Assembly (NCBI GenBank): GCA_964562015.1
Contig: CAZLRH010000004.1
Coordinates: 1 to 64,000 of the forward strand
From: CAZLRH01 sp964562015
GTDB taxonomy: Bacteria > Verrucomicrobiota > Verrucomicrobiia > Opitutales > JABDGR01
DNA: 64,000 nt
Direction of reading: 5' to 3'
Position numbers and translations under genes: made by a program
Shown here: in pieces, positions 16,319 through 24,426 of the stretch
Numbering within the stretch: position 1 is the stretch's first letter
Layout: each line of letters opens with the position of its first letter
Notes under the pieces: generated by a model
The model's input: only the letters and a program-made list of their open reading frames with translations
Database searches by the model: none
What the model was told of the DNA's origin: nothing

Positions 16319-17281
16319 TCAATTCACCACATTTTGAGGAGTGCCCGCGCGGAAGGCCGTGAGGTTGGCGACGGTCGCCTCGAGCAGCCGGCGGCGCGCC
16401 TTTTCGCTGGCCCAACCAAGGTGCGGGGTGATGAGGCAATTGGGCAGGCCTTGCAGCGGACAATCCGCGCGCATCGGTTCATGCGTGACGACATCGAGGG
16501 CCGCCGCACCGGGCCGCCCCGCCCGCAGCGCTGCGGCCAGCGCGGGCTCGTCGATCAACCCGCCGCGGGCGGTATTCACGAGCAGCGCCGTTGGTTTCAT
16601 CCGCCCCAGCAGGGCGGCATTCACGAAACGGGTGTTCTCCGGTGTTTGCGGGCAATGCAGGGTGACCACATCCGCTTGCTCAAAAATTTCCTCCACGCTC
16701 GCCCAGGTGAACGGTCCCCACGCCGGAGTGCCCGACCGCCGCCGTGAAAAGGCCAGCACGTTGGCGCCCAAATCATGCAGCACCTGGCCCACCCGCGCGC
16801 CAATGCTGCCGAAGCCGATGATGCCCACCGTATCGCCGGAGAGTTCACGAAGGGGTGTCTTCCAGTACGAAAATTTCGGCGAACGCACCCATTCTCCGGC
16901 GCGGACGGAGGCGTCGTGCAACGCCACTTCATTCAGACGGGACAAAATCAGGGCGACGGTCTGCTGCACGACAGACATCGTGCTGTAGCCCGGCACGTTG
17001 CAAACGACAATTCCCCGCGCCCGCGCCGCCGGGCCGTCCACAATGTTATGTCCGGTCGCCAGAACGGAAACCAGTTTCAGGTTCGGCAACGTCGCGAGTG
17101 TGGTGGCCTCGAGCGGAACCTTGTTGGTCAGCACCACTTCCGCGCCGACACTGCGCTCGAGGATGATTTTCGGCTCGTAGGGCGTGAGCGGGTAGAGTTT
17201 CAACTCCCCAAGTGCCGCCAAGCCCGCCCAGGCGGAATCGGGGAAATCCAGCGTGGCGGCGTCGAGTGCGACGATTTTCAT
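16319..17281 (-). CDS. D-isomer-specific 2-hydroxyacid dehydrogenase (NAD-dependent)
   Basis: This 320-residue enzyme interconverts a 2-keto acid and its D-2-hydroxy acid with NAD(P)H. The nucleotide-binding motif GIIGFGSIG is at about 153-161. The catalytic triad is complete: R239 in VNTARGG, E268 in VVTHEPM and H287 in ITPHLGW. Sequence style (ATGHNIVD, CNVPGYSTMSVVQQT) resembles glycerate / hydroxypyruvate reductases, but the substrate cannot be fixed. ATG at 17281 gives MKIVALDAAT, a standard start. It is divergent from the ABC ATPase gene and upstream of ridA in the same direction. Confidence 0.9.
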   Translation of the reverse strand: MKIVALDAATLDFPDSAWAGLAALGELKLYPLTPYEPKIILERSVGAEVVLTNKVPLEATTLATLPNLKLVSVLATGHNIVDGPAARARGIVVCNVPGYSTMSVVQQTVALILSRLNEVALHDASVRAGEWVRSPKFSYWKTPLRELSGDTVGIIGFGSIGARVGQVLHDLGANVLAFSRRRSGTPAWGPFTWASVEEIFEQADVVTLHCPQTPENTRFVNAALLGRMKPTALLVNTARGGLIDEPALAAALRAGRPGAAALDVVTHEPMRADCPLQGLPNCLITPHLGWASEKARRRLLEATVANLTAFRAGTPQNVVN

Positions 17282-17396
17282 CGGTGCAGTTTTAGGACGG
17301 CAAGGGAGCGTGGCAAGCGCATCCTCACGGACACCTGGCGTCACCCCGCCCCGTTTTTCGCTTGGCGCGTTTGCCGTCGGGCCGCATCGTCTGGCC

Positions 17397-18203
17397 ATGG
17401 CAACCACGAACGCCTCCGGCTCGCGCGCCGCGCGCGTCGTGCTCGACGGCGTCGGCAAGCGCTTCACCACCGGCGCGCCCGTGCTGGCGAATTTCACGCT
17501 GACGGCGGAGCCGGGGGATTTTGTGTCACTGATCGGCCCGAGCGGTTGCGGCAAAACCACAGTGCTGCGCCTGCTCGCGGGCCTGACTGCGCCCACTTCC
17601 GGTACGTTGGCCATTGACGGAATTGCGCCCGGCGCGAGCCGCGAACGGCTGGCTTACATTTTTCAAGAACCCACCCTCCTGCCCTGGCTCAACACGCTTA
17701 AGAATGTGGAGCTGCCCCTGCGCTTGCGGGGAACGGAAGCAGGTGCGCGCACTGTGGCGGCGGCGGAAGTGCTGCAACGCGTGAACCTGGGTCACGCCGC
17801 CCAGTTTTACCCACGGCAGCTTTCGGGCGGCATGAAAATGCGCGCCTCACTGGCGCGCGCGCTCACGCTCCAACCCGGCCTGTTGTTGCTCGATGAGCCT
17901 TTTGCCGCGCTTGACGAGATGACCCGCAATCGTCTGAATGAAGACCTGCTGCGCCTGCGCGAGACCGCGCCATTCACGGCTTTTTTTGTCACCCACTCGG
18001 TGGCCGAAGCCGTTTTTTTGAGTCAGCGGGTTGTGGTATTGGGTGCCAACCCCGGGCGGATTATTAAAGAAATCGCCGTGCCCTTCCTCTACCCGCGCAC
18101 GGCGGCGTTGCGCGAATCCTTGGAATATCAGCAAGTCGTATCGCACGTCACCGCAGTTCTCCACGCCATCCTACCGTCATCCGTCACGGAGGTGCGTCGA
18201 TGA
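17397..18203 (+). CDS. ABC transporter ATP-binding protein (SsuB/TauB-like)
   Basis: This 268-residue ATPase energises an importer of the nitrate/sulfonate/taurine group. It has Walker A GPSGCGKT (47-54), Q-loop glutamine Q90 (IFQEP), signature LSGGM (142-146), Walker B LLLLDEP (162-168) and switch histidine H200 (VTHSVAEA). The stretch FQEPTLLPWLNTLKNVELPL is characteristic of SsuB/TauB-like proteins. The stop overlaps the start of the permease gene (ATGA), so the two are coupled. No periplasmic binding protein is adjacent, and the substrate is therefore open. Confidence 0.92.
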   Translation: MATTNASGSRAARVVLDGVGKRFTTGAPVLANFTLTAEPGDFVSLIGPSGCGKTTVLRLLAGLTAPTSGTLAIDGIAPGASRERLAYIFQEPTLLPWLNTLKNVELPLRLRGTEAGARTVAAAEVLQRVNLGHAAQFYPRQLSGGMKMRASLARALTLQPGLLLLDEPFAALDEMTRNRLNEDLLRLRETAPFTAFFVTHSVAEAVFLSQRVVVLGANPGRIIKEIAVPFLYPRTAALRESLEYQQVVSHVTAVLHAILPSSVTEVRR

Positions 18204-18988
18204 ACAAGCTCGCCCTGCCTGCGCACGTCTGGGCGCCACCGTTGCTCGCGGGCGTCGTGCTTTTTCTCGTTTGGCAGGGCGCGATCAACGTCGCGGGCGT
18301 TCCGCCGTACCTCTTGCCCAGCCCCGCCGCGGTCCTGGCGGCCTGCTGGCGGGAAAAGGGCGCCCTGTTTTCGGCGGCTGGGCACACGGGCAGCTCGGCG
18401 CTGCTCGGTTTTGGCTGTGCCGTAGTCGGCGCGGCCTTGATGGCGTTATTGCTGACGTCGTCCCGGTGGGTCAAGGCCGCGCTTTATCCGTGGGTGCTGG
18501 TCATGCAAATGACGCCGGTGGTGGCGCTCATCCCGATTTTTGTCATTTGGTTTGGCGCGGGTTTGCCGAGCATCACCGCCATTTCCTTTCTGATTTCATT
18601 TTTCCCCGTCGTCGCCAGCACGACCCTGGGGCTGGTGTCCACCGAGCGCGGCATGTTGGACCTCTTCACCGTGAACCAGGCCACGAAGCTTCAGGAACTC
18701 CTCTTGCTCCGCGTGCCCTTTGCGCTGCCGTATTTTCTGACGGGCGTGAAAATTGCGGCGTCGCTCGCGCCCATCGGGGCCATCTCCGGCGAATTTCTCG
18801 CCGGCACCGAGCCCAATACACTCGGCTACCTGCTCATCATGTTCCGCAGTGATCCCGGGAAAATGCCGGAGGTATTCGCCGTCGCGCTCGTCAGTTGCGT
18901 GGTGGGATTTCTTTTTATCGGCGCGGTGCAGGTGCTTAGTTGGCTGCTGCTGCGCCACTGGCATGAGTCGGCAGTCCGGCCCGAATAG
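18200..18988 (+). CDS. ABC transporter permease (SsuC/TauC-like)
   Basis: This is a 262-residue inner-membrane permease with about six helices. The EAA-like coupling loop reads ELLLLRVPFALPYFLTGVKIA, and the segment VVALIPIFVIWFGAGLPSI matches the nitrate/sulfonate/taurine/pyrimidine importer group. It is coupled to the ATPase gene by a 4-base overlap. The system would need a binding protein encoded elsewhere. Homologues in this group carry sulfonates, thiamine precursors or riboflavin, and nothing here decides among them. It converges on the Gfo/Idh gene with a 6-base gap. Confidence 0.9.
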   Translation: MNKLALPAHVWAPPLLAGVVLFLVWQGAINVAGVPPYLLPSPAAVLAACWREKGALFSAAGHTGSSALLGFGCAVVGAALMALLLTSSRWVKAALYPWVLVMQMTPVVALIPIFVIWFGAGLPSITAISFLISFFPVVASTTLGLVSTERGMLDLFTVNQATKLQELLLLRVPFALPYFLTGVKIAASLAPIGAISGEFLAGTEPNTLGYLLIMFRSDPGKMPEVFAVALVSCVVGFLFIGAVQVLSWLLLRHWHESAVRPE

Positions 18989-18994
18989 CGTTTT

Positions 18995-20152
18995 TTAGAC
19001 GCTCGGAAATTTCGTCCATTTCGCTTTTGAACGCGAACTCTTCACCGCTGTTTCAATAAAGGCCATGCCGATGACACCGTCCTCGATGGTCGGGAAGTCC
19101 AGATCTTTCGGCAGCGGCTTGCCGTCCACCTCGGCGGAAATCGCGCGAAAAGCCTCCCGATAGATATTTCCAAACGCCTCGAGATAACCTTCGGGATGAC
19201 CGAAGGGAATGCGGGTGAATTTTTTAGCGATCTCGGCGACATAACCATTCCCGCGCCGCCAGACCTGGCGGGGCTGGTCGGGATACTTGACCACCAATTC
19301 ATTCGGATGCTCCTGGTGCCACTCGAGGCCCGCCTTGCTGCCGTACACGCGAATGTTCAAATTATTTTCGTCACCAATGGCGATCTGCGAGGCGTGCAGC
19401 ACGCCCTTCGCGCCGCCCTTAAACCGCAAGAGGAGATTGCCGTCGTCGTCCAATTTGCGGCCCGGCACAAAGGTGGTGAGGTCGGCACAGAGCGACTCGA
19501 TGTGCAAGCCGGTGATGTAACGGGCGAGATTTTCGGCGTGAGTGCCGATGTCGCCCATGCAATTTGCGGCGCCGGTACGTTTGGGGTCGGCCCGCCAGGC
19601 GGCCTGTTTTTGCCCCGTAGCCTCGAGCAGCGTCGAGAGCCAGCCCTGCGGGTACTCGACGACCACTTTGCGGATTTCACCCAGCACGCCAGTGCGCACC
19701 AGCTCGCGCGCCTGCTTAACCATGGCATTACCGGTATAATTGTGGGTGAGCACGAACACCTTCTTGGTCCGGCGCACGACCTCGCGGAGCTTTTTCGCCT
19801 CGGCCAGGCTGATGCCCAGCGGCTTGTCGCATACGACATTGAAACCCGCTTCCAAAAATAATTTCGCCTGCGGCACATGCAGGAAATTCGGCGTCACGAT
19901 GACGACGAAATCGAGGCGTTTCTCCTTGGGCCGGGAGGCCTCGGCCTTGGCCATCTCGGCCGCGGAACCGTAAACGCGCGCGGGGTCCAACATCAAGTCC
20001 GCGCCGGTGGCCCGGGAATTTTCCGCGTCGGCGGAAAAGGCGCCGGCGACGAGTTCGGCCTGGCCATCCATGATGGCCGCCAGGCGGTGCACTGCGCCGA
20101 TAAACGCGCCGCGCCCGCCACCAATCATGCCAAAACGTAATTTGCGTTTCAT
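18995..20152 (-). CDS. Gfo/Idh/MocA-family oxidoreductase
   Basis: This is a 385-residue NAD(P)-dependent sugar or inositol dehydrogenase-type protein. The N-terminal Rossmann motif is GMIGGGRGAFIG (9-19), the family signature is VVCDKPLG (K110), and the C-terminal half carries GDIGTHAENLARY (D201, H205), the usual catalytic aspartate/histidine pair. No signal peptide is present, so it is cytoplasmic. A sugar-phosphate-isomerase-type TIM-barrel gene lies 172 bases upstream on the same strand, the usual pairing in Verrucomicrobiota and Planctomycetota sugar catabolism. The substrate is unknown. The start at 20152 was preferred over 20173 because MKRKLRFGMIGGG is a typical N-terminus. Confidence 0.9.
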   Translation of the reverse strand: MKRKLRFGMIGGGRGAFIGAVHRLAAIMDGQAELVAGAFSADAENSRATGADLMLDPARVYGSAAEMAKAEASRPKEKRLDFVVIVTPNFLHVPQAKLFLEAGFNVVCDKPLGISLAEAKKLREVVRRTKKVFVLTHNYTGNAMVKQARELVRTGVLGEIRKVVVEYPQGWLSTLLEATGQKQAAWRADPKRTGAANCMGDIGTHAENLARYITGLHIESLCADLTTFVPGRKLDDDGNLLLRFKGGAKGVLHASQIAIGDENNLNIRVYGSKAGLEWHQEHPNELVVKYPDQPRQVWRRGNGYVAEIAKKFTRIPFGHPEGYLEAFGNIYREAFRAISAEVDGKPLPKDLDFPTIEDGVIGMAFIETAVKSSRSKAKWTKFPSV

Positions 20153-20170
20153 AGAAGGAGGGAATTGTTT

Positions 20171-20310
20171 CACCGCCGAGCACGCCGAGTACGCAGAGCA
20201 CCAAAAAACTACCTATAATTCGGAGATGCTCATCTAGGAATAGGGAGGAATTGACGTCCGACGCGAATATTTTTCGTGTCTCTGCGTTCTCGGCGTGCTC
20301 TGTGGTTCAA
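20171..20310. repeat. Inverted pair of CAGAG-type short-period repeat arms
   Basis: The left arm (20171-20202) reads in units such as CACGCCGAG and TACGCAGAG. The right arm (20276-20310) is the near-perfect reverse complement, with AACGCAGAG, CACGCCGAG and ACCACAGAG units on the minus strand. Twenty of 21 bases match across the core. A 73-base segment separates the arms, and the whole lies between two minus-strand genes. Confidence 0.7.
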
Positions 20311-20324
20311 ATCGGGTCCAGGTC

Positions 20325-21368
20325 TTACTTCTTCTCGAAGGCCGCATCGAAGGCCCGGGCGGAGGGCGCAAAATCCAGCCGCCGGGTGAACGCGCAACTT
20401 TCCGTCGCCCCGTGCACCCGGTCCATGCGCCCGTCCTCCCATTCCACGGACAAGGGCCCACGGTAGCGCACGTCGTTGAGCGCGACGATGACCTCCTCCC
20501 AGCGAATGTCGCCCCGGCCCACGGAGCGGAAATCCCAGTAGCGGCGCACATCGCCGAAGTCCGTGTGCCCGCCAAATACGCCGACCGTGCCGTCGCCATG
20601 GCCCCACCACACGTCTTTCATGTGGCAGTGGAAAATGCGGTCGCCGAGCAGGTGAATGAACTTCACGTAATCCACGCCTTGATACCCAAAATGGGAGGGA
20701 TCGTAATTGAACCCGAAGCGCCGGTGCCCTTTCACCGCCGCGACGGCGCGCTGGGCGCTGGCAATGTCGAACGCGATTTCAGTCGGGTGCGCCTCCAGGG
20801 CGAAGTTAACATTGGCGGAATCGAACGCCTCGAGGATCGGGCCGAAACGGCGAGCGAAATCATCATAACCCTTTTGCAAAAACTTCTGATGCGTCGGCGG
20901 AAACGCGTACAGCGCGTGCCAAATGGAGGAGCCAGTGAAGCCGTTGACCACCGCTGGAAATTCGTCCTTCCCGCTCTTTTTGCCATGGGGCCGCGCATCC
21001 ATGAACTGACGGCAGGCCTGGGCCGTCAGCGCGAGTTTTTTGGCGGCCCGCTGGCGCACGGCCTCGGGCTCGCCGTCGCCCCAGACGTCGGGCGGCAGGA
21101 TGGCCTGGTGGCGCTCGTCAATCAAATCGCACACAGCCTGGCCGACGAGGTGGCTTGAAACCGCGAAACAGGTTAGCCCATTATCCTGCAGCAATTCCCA
21201 TTTCTGCTGGCAGTATTTTTTGGAACTGGCCGCCTTGTCGGGCTCAAAATGGTCGCCCCAGCAGGCGAGTTCGACGCCATCGTAGCCCATTTTTTTGACG
21301 AGCGGGGCGAGTTCGGCGAGTTTGAGGTCGGCCCATTGGCCGGTGAAGAGGGTGACGGGACGGGGCAT
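20325..21368 (-). CDS. Sugar phosphate isomerase/epimerase (AP-endonuclease-2-like TIM barrel)
   Basis: This 347-residue cytoplasmic TIM-barrel protein belongs to the xylose-isomerase-like / IolE group. Metal-site stretches are visible at strand ends: GYDGVELACWGDHF, VNFALEAHPTEI, GFNYDPSHFGYQGVDYV, RIFHCHMKDVWW and PLSVEWEDGRMD. These carry the Glu, Asp, His and Glu ligands typical of the family. Together with the Gfo/Idh oxidoreductase downstream it probably forms a short sugar or inositol catabolic step pair. The start at 21368 gives the usual N-terminal strand (RPVTLFTGQWAD). Confidence 0.88.
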   Translation of the reverse strand: MPRPVTLFTGQWADLKLAELAPLVKKMGYDGVELACWGDHFEPDKAASSKKYCQQKWELLQDNGLTCFAVSSHLVGQAVCDLIDERHQAILPPDVWGDGEPEAVRQRAAKKLALTAQACRQFMDARPHGKKSGKDEFPAVVNGFTGSSIWHALYAFPPTHQKFLQKGYDDFARRFGPILEAFDSANVNFALEAHPTEIAFDIASAQRAVAAVKGHRRFGFNYDPSHFGYQGVDYVKFIHLLGDRIFHCHMKDVWWGHGDGTVGVFGGHTDFGDVRRYWDFRSVGRGDIRWEEVIVALNDVRYRGPLSVEWEDGRMDRVHGATESCAFTRRLDFAPSARAFDAAFEKK

Positions 21369-21517
21369 GACTTTTAGTCGTAAAGGGGTCGAAAAATGAG
21401 GGGTAAACGGAACTTTATCAAAGCCGCCCCACTCCCTCCTTGGCAACCGCAAAAACCCATGACGCGGCCAGCCGATTTAGTTTCCTCCTTCCGCCCTGAT
21501 CCTTCATTCTACGCCCG

Positions 21518-22360
21518 ATGCCCGTCCCCCTCCATTGGCACAATGAGCCGCTGCTGTTGTTCTGCCTGCTTTTCGCCGGCTGGGCGTATGCCGTGGGCAC
21601 GGGGCCGTTGCGCGCGCGCCTGGCACCCCCCGGAACCGCCTACCCGGCGGGCCGTGCGGCGGCCTATTTCGCGGGCTTAATCACCGCTTACCTGGCCGTG
21701 GGTTCGCCCATTGACCAGTTTGGGGAGGACTACCTGTTCTCGGTCCACATGTTTCAACACTTGCTCATCGTGTATGTGGCGCCGCCGCTGCTCTTGTGGG
21801 GGTTGCCGTGGTGGCTGGTGGATGCGGTGCTGCGCATCGCGTGGATTCGAAAAACGATGACTCCGCTGGTGCATCCGGCCGCGTGCTGCCTGTCCTTCGT
21901 GCTGGTTTTTTCGCTATGGCACCTGCCGGAGTTGTATGAGGCCGCTTTGCGCAACCGGATGATCCACATCTTCGAGCACTTTACGATTTTCGCGACCTCG
22001 CTGCAAATGTGGTGGCTGTTCCTGAGCCCCTCGCGAATTCTCCCGCCCTGCAGCCACATCTTGCGCATTCTCTGTTCCTTCCTGCTCACCATCGGCCACA
22101 TGCCGGTCTTTGGGCTGCTGATGTTCACCACGAATCCCCTTTACCGCACCTATGAGCTGGCCCCGCGCATCGTGCCCGGGCTGGACGCCTTGCAGGATCA
22201 GGTGCTCGGCGGCACGATTATGGAACTGGTCGCGGTGGCATTTTCACTGGGCCTGCTGGGCTGGAGTTTCTGGGGCTGGCTGCGCGATGACGAAATCCGC
22301 GGCAACAAAGCGGCCCGCGTGGCCTTGGGCAAACCGCCGCTGGCTGAGACGAGCCTCTGA
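21518..22360 (+). CDS. ctaG: CtaG-type cytochrome c oxidase assembly protein (caa3 type)
   Basis: This 280-residue multi-spanning membrane protein belongs to the caa3_CtaG family, which helps insert copper during maturation of caa3-type cytochrome oxidase. The conserved histidine-rich helix reads LFSVHMFQHLLIVYVAPPLLLWG (split here as LFSVHMFQHL and IVYVAPPLLL), followed by LVFSLWHLPELYEAAL and MIHIFEHFTIFATSLQMWWLFL. These histidines are the metal-site candidates. About seven helices are visible. No oxidase subunit genes flank it, so it is separated from its target operon. Confidence 0.88.
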   Translation: MPVPLHWHNEPLLLFCLLFAGWAYAVGTGPLRARLAPPGTAYPAGRAAAYFAGLITAYLAVGSPIDQFGEDYLFSVHMFQHLLIVYVAPPLLLWGLPWWLVDAVLRIAWIRKTMTPLVHPAACCLSFVLVFSLWHLPELYEAALRNRMIHIFEHFTIFATSLQMWWLFLSPSRILPPCSHILRILCSFLLTIGHMPVFGLLMFTTNPLYRTYELAPRIVPGLDALQDQVLGGTIMELVAVAFSLGLLGWSFWGWLRDDEIRGNKAARVALGKPPLAETSL

Positions 22361-22417
22361 TTCCGGTGTTGGCGAGGCCGCATGATTTAGCGGCACTGCC
22401 AACTTCTCCAGATAACG

Positions 22418-24232
22418 CTACGGCAGGGTCGGCAAGGCCGCCGGGGCCGTTGCCATCTGCTCAAGTCCGGGAATCGGCGCCGCGGAATCCATATCCACGA
22501 TAAAACGAAAACCGGTATAGCGGCTATGGTCGGTCAACTTGGCGGCCTCCACGGGCACCTCGCGAATTTTGTCCACGGCCATGCCGGCGTAGCCTCCGGC
22601 CACGGGCGCGGTGTCATCCAGCATTTTATCGGACTGCTCGAGCCATTCGGCCACATTGCCGAGCAAGTCGTAGAAACCCGCGGCATTGGCGGCTTTGCTG
22701 GCGACGGCCTGGGTCTTGCCACTGCTGTTGTCCATGTTCCAAGATGCGCCCATGACATCGAGACTCGCCGTCGAGCCCACCGCCGCACGAAATTCATCGA
22801 TGGTTGGCAGCCGCACGGGCCGCGCGAGCACCCATTCGAGGTGATGGCAAAAATCCTTCGCTTCCGGCCAACTGACCATTTCCACGGGCAGGTTCGGATC
22901 GGTGTTGCGGCTCGGGTTGCCGCCCATCACAAATTGGTAAAACGACTGGGGCACCTCCTGTTTGTACAATTGCCAGCGCGACTGATTGGGCAGGGGCGCA
23001 AGCTTGCCGAAGGCAAGGTCTTGAATTCGTGCGAGGTCGTCTCGCTTGAAATTTACGTACTGCACGCGCTGTTCAAGGTCGTCGCCCAGTTCGTCACTGC
23101 GCGGCCATTGCTCGCGAAAGGCCGCGATTTTTTCGGCCAAAACCGGGACCGCCGCCTGGGCGTCGGCCACCCGGCGGTCGCGCAGCAACCCGGCGAGCGT
23201 GGCGGCTTGCCGGCGGATTTCGTCCGCAACGGGCCGGCTCAACGCGGTCTGGCGTTCGATTTCAATCTGGTCCACCACGGCGGCGTCGGCAAACCGGCTG
23301 CCCGGATAATTTTGGAGCAATTCGCGCTGCTGGCGCTGGGCATCCTGAAAAAGCTCCGCGGCGTGCAAGGGATCGCCCGTGGCGGCGGCCGAGCGCGCCG
23401 CGATGAGTTGCAACTGGATCTTCTGGTAAGGGATGATGGAGTCGAGCGAGGCGAGTTCCTTGGCCAGGCGCTGCTCACGGTCAGAGTTGGCAAACTGCTG
23501 CTCGCGATAGTCCGTGTTCAAGCGCACCTGCAAATCATGGGCTTTTTGGTAGTTGGCGAGCGCGGCCGGCCAATCCCGGGCCGCGATGGCGGCCACGGCG
23601 GCCTTTTCGGCCGCGAGGCTTTCATTCGACAATGGGAGAGCGGCCAAATAGTCGAGGTGCCGCCCCATCGTCAACTGGCGCGTCATGTCCTGGTATTTGC
23701 TCAGGCGGTAATCCGTGTCGATTTTGGTCTGCAAATCCATGGCTTGGCGCAAAAGCCGGCTGGCGTCCTCGAGCTGTCCGTCGTGTTCGGCCTTTTGCGC
23801 CTGCTGTTCCAACTCCAGGCTGTCTTTGTAAATGGGCTCGGACTCATGCACCTGCAAGGCCTGGCGCATATCCGTCAGGCGATCATCCCCGTAGGCGACA
23901 TCCCGGCCGGTGCGTTTGAGATAAGTCTCATCGAGCAGAATGGCTTGCCGGAGGCCCGTGAGATCGTCCGGAGTGATGTCCCGCATCTTTTGCGTTTCCT
24001 GAAATTTGCGCCACAAGACGCGGCTGCGCTCGAGCGAATCGAGGGCATCCTTGGGGATGTCGTCGCCATTTAGCGCATCCACCTGGACATAGGACAACTG
24101 CTGCGGGCCCATCCGGGCGTAAAAATAGGCCCCCGCCAGAATGAGAGCGGCCAGAACCACCACCCCCAGCACCTTTAAAACGGTGAGCCAGGGACTGAAG
24201 GCTAAATCGCGGGGTCTGTCACGTTTGGCCAT
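22418..24232 (-). CDS. Membrane-anchored protein with C-terminal SUMF1/FGE-like domain
   Basis: This is a 604-residue protein. One membrane helix at about 17-39 follows a basic N-terminus, so most of the chain is outside or periplasmic. Residues ~50-440 are a long helical, Gln/Ala/Asp-rich region with repeated segments (QAQKAEHDGQLEDASRLLRQ; NYQKAHDLQVRLNTDYREQQ), like coiled-coil or TPR-type helices. Residues ~455-590 form a formylglycine-generating-enzyme-like fold: EVPQSFYQFVMGGNPS, PVEMVSWPEAKDFCHHLE, RLPTIDEFRAAVG, FYDLLGNVAEWL and YTGFRFIVD. I do not see the cysteine pair of true FGE, so it is more likely structural or binding. The start at 24232 removes a spurious extension. Confidence 0.75.
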   Translation of the reverse strand: MAKRDRPRDLAFSPWLTVLKVLGVVVLAALILAGAYFYARMGPQQLSYVQVDALNGDDIPKDALDSLERSRVLWRKFQETQKMRDITPDDLTGLRQAILLDETYLKRTGRDVAYGDDRLTDMRQALQVHESEPIYKDSLELEQQAQKAEHDGQLEDASRLLRQAMDLQTKIDTDYRLSKYQDMTRQLTMGRHLDYLAALPLSNESLAAEKAAVAAIAARDWPAALANYQKAHDLQVRLNTDYREQQFANSDREQRLAKELASLDSIIPYQKIQLQLIAARSAAATGDPLHAAELFQDAQRQQRELLQNYPGSRFADAAVVDQIEIERQTALSRPVADEIRRQAATLAGLLRDRRVADAQAAVPVLAEKIAAFREQWPRSDELGDDLEQRVQYVNFKRDDLARIQDLAFGKLAPLPNQSRWQLYKQEVPQSFYQFVMGGNPSRNTDPNLPVEMVSWPEAKDFCHHLEWVLARPVRLPTIDEFRAAVGSTASLDVMGASWNMDNSSGKTQAVASKAANAAGFYDLLGNVAEWLEQSDKMLDDTAPVAGGYAGMAVDKIREVPVEAAKLTDHSRYTGFRFIVDMDSAAPIPGLEQMATAPAALPTLP

Positions 24233-24426
24233 GCCGAATGCGGGTGCGAGGGGGACGGGGCGGCGTTCAACCACGCCGGGTGGCCCACCGGATGGTGCGC
24301 ACCCCTTTGCAGTCCAGGACACCGGCAACAGGGTAAAGTTCTACCTTGGCACGCCAGTTTCCCCGAGTCAAGGGACGAACCCAGGTCCAACGCAATGACA
24401 ACTGCGGCACTTTACCGTCCGCCCGC

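Noticed and set aside
22526..24073. Long plus-strand frame (515 codons) opposite the SUMF1-like gene
   Set aside because: Antisense shadow; the minus-strand frame carries the recognisable domain and membrane helix.
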